This document shows, piece by piece, positions 60,591-64,000 of a stretch of DNA of 64,000 nucleotides. The stretch is from Bacteroidota bacterium. GTDB taxonomy: Bacteria; Bacteroidota; Bacteroidia; Chitinophagales; Saprospiraceae. The notes under the pieces are model-generated. The model did not search any database and had not been told where the DNA came from. It saw only the letters and a list, made by a program, of their open reading frames with translations. Position numbers and translations under genes: made by a program. Every line of letters starts with the position of its first letter. The first letter of the stretch is position 1. The DNA lies in contig JANSWP010000006.1 of assembly GCA_024743405.1 (NCBI GenBank), positions 62,001-126,000 of the forward strand. Reading direction: 5' to 3'.

Positions 60591-63500
60591 TTATCTCAAA
60601 ACTGTCACATCTCCCACATATCTTTTCAAGTTGTTATCTCCATTTGAGCAACCAATCCAAATTACATAAACATAAACATCACTTGCGGCGACTTCGTCTT
60701 TGTAAGTGCCATCCCAAAAAGCGTTTGCGCCAGTTCCCTCATAAATCTTCTCTCCCCAGCGACTCCAAATCTCCATAGAAATCAATCTAATATTATTTCC
60801 ATCTTCTAATTCAACCACAGAAAATGTATCATTGATTTCATCGCCATCAGGGGTAAATGCATTTGGAATTTGAACATCGGTCACATCACAAAAACTTAGA
60901 ACAGTAACTGCCAAACTTGCAGAATCTGTACACATACCTCTAGAAACAAAAATGGTATAAATAGTTGTTTCTTCAGGAAAATCATGGGTACAATCTGGTG
61001 AGCCAAAACAGTCATTCAATTCTTCATCATTGGCTAGCCATTCATAGGTGTCATAAATATCTTGAACGGCTAGATCAACAGGTTCTCCAAGCGGTACTTC
61101 TGTAGGACCATTGAGGATGATTGGAGGAATATCATTGACTGTCAAATCAAGCATTACAATACTATCACAACCATTTTGGCTGGTTAAAATATCGATATAG
61201 TTACCTGATTCTGTGTATGTGCTATTCCCGAGTTCGATGGATTCGCCTTGACAAATCGTTTCTTGTAAATTGGTTTCTGAAATAGGTAAAACAATAAGGT
61301 CTATACAAGTCAAGCTTGTACAGCCTGAATTTAAAATGAGGGTATCGCAATAGGTTCCAGCTTGATTAACCCAATTCCCAAAGATCAGCGTTGAGTCATT
61401 TTCGCATATTTCTTCAGGTACTTCAAAAATGGTGGTGTCTTGTTCTACAACAATTGTCACGGAAGTAGTATCTGTACAATTCTCAGAATTCGAACCTATA
61501 ATTAAGTAAGTTGTCGTGTTTTGCGGGGAAACTTCCATGATCGAACAATCATTATTTAAGCAATTTTCCTCTGGGAACCATTGAAACGAATTAGCACCTG
61601 AAGCCACTAAGCTTATCACATCACCTTGACAAATAGTATCTATATTAGGACTAATCGAAATGTCTGGTGCGGTAACAAAGCTTACTTCAATGTCATCGAA
61701 ATTTTGGCATCCATTTTCGTCTGTGACGACCAAAATTAAGGTCGTATCAATTTCTTGTAAAATGACTGGATTAAAGACCGTTGAGTCATTTAAATAAGGC
61801 ATTCCAACCGACCACGAGTATTGGTAATTGTCATTAAAAGACGCATTGATTTGATAGAAATCTGCTGGGCAAAATATCGTGTCATTCCCTGCATATACAT
61901 CAGGTAAGTCATTTACAATAATAATCGTTGTATCTGTGCCTGTGCACCCTTCCGCATCGACTAAAACGACAGAGTAAACAGAAGTTTGAGTTGGGAAAAC
62001 GGTTTGACATTGTTCACCTTGGACAATTCCAGAACCGAACCAAAAATAAGAGACGGCATCTGAGGCACAAATATTGACGGGCTCACCAGGGCAAATGGGA
62101 CTTGTAGCGAAAATAATCCCTGGTTCAGGTTGGACAATTACAGTGATTTTATTTTGTATGATACATCCCAAATTATCGGAACAAGTGAGTAGATAGTTTA
62201 GGGTGTCAGCCTGAAAGTTTCCGTTATCATTTATCTTGAAAAAATTGGTTAACGGACAAGTTGGGCATTCCAAGAGATCTAAATTATCTCCTGACCATTG
62301 ATAGTCATTTCCAATTTCTGGTTGTATGCCAATTTCGATTATTCCTGCTGAACAAGTAATAAAGGTTTCCTCTAAATTATAAATAAACGGCGCTTGGGCG
62401 GGAATTTCGTCAACTCCACACTGACAATGCTTTTCGGCATCAATGAGTGCGATTAGGTTACATAAATTTCCTATGGGTACTTCGAAATTTCCAGTCAGCG
62501 TTGTGATTGCTCCTTCATTTATTATTCCCGAAATCGTACTTGAACTAACCTGAGTGTCACCGACTCCATCTCCATCTGTGTCCAAATAAAAATCAATGAT
62601 TATAGGAGGTAAAGCATCTGCATTTCCTTGATTGGTTACATCGATTGAGAACTCTACAAGGTCATTACCGCCTGTTTGAAAAGCATTAATGTGAAAATTG
62701 GATAATTCAAAAATAGGGCGTTCGATATCTAATTCATACAATAAGAATCCAGTCCCAACTTTAGTCGAACAAGAATCATCTATTGCTATACAATTGGCAA
62801 TGGTTTGACTGGCTGTTTGGAAAGAGAGAAATTCAGGTTCACAACCTAAGTTAGAAAATCCTTCGGCTTGAAATTCAAAACCAATTAGTGATCCCGCCGA
62901 CACTCCAGGAGGCATGGTGCAACTTAATTGACTATTTTCATAGACACAATCGCAAACAAAAGGCAGAAATGGGGAACATGAATTTTCGATATATTCGATG
63001 CCAGGCGGGAAGTTGACAATTATGCAATCACCCGTTTGGGTTAATCCGGTTGTTTCGATGGAAACAGTAAAATCTACTATATCATTACATTCAATTTGTA
63101 GACTTTCTTCCACTTCTATTGTGGAAGTATAGGGTGGTGAAACACCATTGGTGCAAAGTGGGTCACCTGATTCGGCAATCGAGTTGGTAGGTATGCCACA
63201 ATTTTGCATACCAAATGCTGTGAAAATGGGGAATCCTCCAGAAACAAAACTACACGAATCCATACCCAAAAATCGAAGATTGACCGCATTAAAGGGAGCA
63301 CGATCGAAGCCTAATAATTCGTCTATGACATTCCATTTGACCTTGTTGCCTCCTAAAATAATAGGGTCGGAAATTGGTGAAAAATTACCACTTCCCGCTG
63401 GATATTCAATCTCACTTGAATTGGAAATGACACCAACTCCGGGTGGAATGTTACCTGTTACCATAAGATCAAAAATAGAGCCTCTATCGGCATTGAATAT

Positions 63501-64000
63501 TTGAATCTGGTGATAAGGGATCGTATCGCATAAGTCACTACAATCATCAGGGCTTTTGACAAACATATCCAAAACACCTGGGAATGTAATCACCTCATAT
63601 GTTTTTTCTTGACTGTAACACGGTAGGTTGATAGGGTTCGTAAAGGGGGTACAATTCCAACCGTATTGTAAGGTTAATTCTTCGTTTTCACAATTTTCAT
63701 TTAAGGCAATTAATTGAATTTGGAGCGTATCGTCGGGCGGAATTTGGTCGAGTTGAAAAATGCCATTTATTGTAGGCATGCTTACTCCTGTATTCATATT
63801 TATAACTTCAAAGTCATAAATATCACCACTTGGGGAAGTTGGATAAAGCCAAACATTTTGCGCAGTATCGCTTTGTTGAGATGAAATAGTCGTTTGAATA
63901 TTATAAATTTGAAAATCGAGTACGTTTTGATTTCCCGCAGTCGTGTCAATACAAAAAGTATCAATTAACACTAAATTGGGTATTAATGCTCTTAAAGCAT
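60591..64000 (-). CDS. Giant secreted adhesin-like protein with CHU_C T9SS type B domain (partial)
   Basis: The frame stays open to the right edge; a GTG at 63969-63971 is internal and the true start lies outside. At least 1136 residues are visible. The C-terminal 90 residues (IPNAFTPDGDEINDTFSVVE ... YKDEVAASDVYVYVIWI) form the gliding-motility-associated CHU_C domain, a T9SS type B sorting signal. Before it lie several Ig/PKD-like units with paired cysteines and repeated CTDT-, CPGEPVNICA- and CQGDVISLVASGA-like openings, typical of large Bacteroidota adhesins. The N-terminal half has longer DUF11-like beta domains. It is probably exported to the surface. Confidence 0.85.
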   Translation of the reverse strand, partial: ALRALIPNLVLIDTFCIDTTAGNQNVLDFQIYNIQTTISSQQSDTAQNVWLYPTSPSGDIYDFEVINMNTGVSMPTINGIFQLDQIPPDDTLQIQLIALNENCENEELTLQYGWNCTPFTNPINLPCYSQEKTYEVITFPGVLDMFVKSPDDCSDLCDTIPYHQIQIFNADRGSIFDLMVTGNIPPGVGVISNSSEIEYPAGSGNFSPISDPIILGGNKVKWNVIDELLGFDRAPFNAVNLRFLGMDSCSFVSGGFPIFTAFGMQNCGIPTNSIAESGDPLCTNGVSPPYTSTIEVEESLQIECNDIVDFTVSIETTGLTQTGDCIIVNFPPGIEYIENSCSPFLPFVCDCVYENSQLSCTMPPGVSAGSLIGFEFQAEGFSNLGCEPEFLSFQTASQTIANCIAIDDSCSTKVGTGFLLYELDIERPIFELSNFHINAFQTGGNDLVEFSIDVTNQGNADALPPIIIDFYLDTDGDGVGDTQVSSSTISGIINEGAITTLTGNFEVPIGNLCNLIALIDAEKHCQCGVDEIPAQAPFIYNLEETFITCSAGIIEIGIQPEIGNDYQWSGDNLDLLECPTCPLTNFFKINDNGNFQADTLNYLLTCSDNLGCIIQNKITVIVQPEPGIIFATSPICPGEPVNICASDAVSYFWFGSGIVQGEQCQTVFPTQTSVYSVVLVDAEGCTGTDTTIIIVNDLPDVYAGNDTIFCPADFYQINASFNDNYQYSWSVGMPYLNDSTVFNPVILQEIDTTLILVVTDENGCQNFDDIEVSFVTAPDISISPNIDTICQGDVISLVASGANSFQWFPEENCLNNDCSIMEVSPQNTTTYLIIGSNSENCTDTTSVTIVVEQDTTIFEVPEEICENDSTLIFGNWVNQAGTYCDTLILNSGCTSLTCIDLIVLPISETNLQETICQGESIELGNSTYTESGNYIDILTSQNGCDSIVMLDLTVNDIPPIILNGPTEVPLGEPVDLAVQDIYDTYEWLANDEELNDCFGSPDCTHDFPEETTIYTIFVSRGMCTDSASLAVTVLSFCDVTDVQIPNAFTPDGDEINDTFSVVELEDGNNIRLISMEIWSRWGEKIYEGTGANAFWDGTYKDEVAASDVYVYVIWIGCSNGDNNLKRYVGDVTVLR

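Noticed and set aside
1-64000. tRNA, rRNA or CRISPR arrays
   Set aside because: All gaps above about 200 bases were read on both strands; no cloverleaf-like or regularly spaced repeat pattern was seen. A covariance search was not possible here.

Overview
The window is AT-rich chromosomal DNA from a gliding or secreting member of the Bacteroidota, most likely a Saprospiraceae-like lineage. The evidence is: T9SS cargo (a PhoD-like phosphatase with a C-terminal sorting domain and a giant protein ending in a CHU_C domain); many Bacteroidota-only families (DUF4286, DUF4292, the RDD/SpoIIM/DUF4129/DUF4350/MoxR cluster, BshA, FISUMP); TAnnTTTG -7 boxes, two of them with a well-spaced upstream TTTG; and a mevalonate pathway with a class II HMG-CoA reductase and type 2 IPP isomerase. 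No rRNA, tRNA, CRISPR array, prophage or intact insertion sequence was seen. The assignment below phylum is inference.

Layout. 1-2.4 kb: a KorA-like 2-oxoacid:ferredoxin oxidoreductase subunit (cut by the left edge) behind a GltD-like flavo-iron-sulfur protein. 2.7-6 kb: MATE exporter, acyl-CoA thioesterase, a broken dodecin gene and a small membrane protein. 6-12.1 kb: MoxR ATPase, DUF4350, DUF4129-like protein and a SpoIIM fusion, divergent from an RDD protein. 12.2-18.8 kb: RlmD, an ECF sigma factor overlapping a membrane protein with a barrel-like C-terminus, and ParC. 19.3-26 kb: AI-2E transporter, the mevalonate operon (IPP isomerase, HMG-CoA reductase, GHMP kinase), an S9 peptidase and an amidohydrolase remnant. 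26.4-31.8 kb: DUF4286, OmpH/Skp, RF1, TsaB, two ArsR-like regulators and PRPP synthetase. 32-39.7 kb: two lipoproteins, a caspase-TM-FISUMP protein, BshA, an EamA transporter and a TPR protein. 39.7-48.4 kb: a Gfo/Idh plus DUF1080 sugar pair, a zinc peptidase, a DUF4292 lipoprotein with an EnvC-like LytM protein, HflX and PdxA. 48.6-54.7 kb: RsmA, an SDR, a ParA with a ribbon-helix-helix-like partner, a GNAT acetyltransferase, a self-cleaving S24 repressor and RlmB. 54.9-64 kb: CotH/lamin-tail protein, HemW, PhoD phosphatase and a giant T9SS type B protein cut by the right edge.

The most unusual signal is non-coding. Four intergenic elements of 152-166 bp (9218-9369, 19059-19224, 45875-46031, 53603-53758) fold back on themselves. 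Their outer arms have unrelated sequences but pair within each element. Three have a small apical stem with a four-base loop in which base pairs change on both sides, followed 12-13 bases later by a CCTCGTCT-like box. The fourth is more diverged. All four lie in the same orientation, directly downstream of the preceding gene. They look like a dispersed structured-RNA or foldback-repeat family.

Most protein genes are housekeeping. The accessory items worth attention are the caspase-FISUMP protein, the ParA/RHH pair, the ECF sigma/barrel pair and the S24 repressor with a palindrome at its own start. All assignments come from reading motifs by eye, without database searches.
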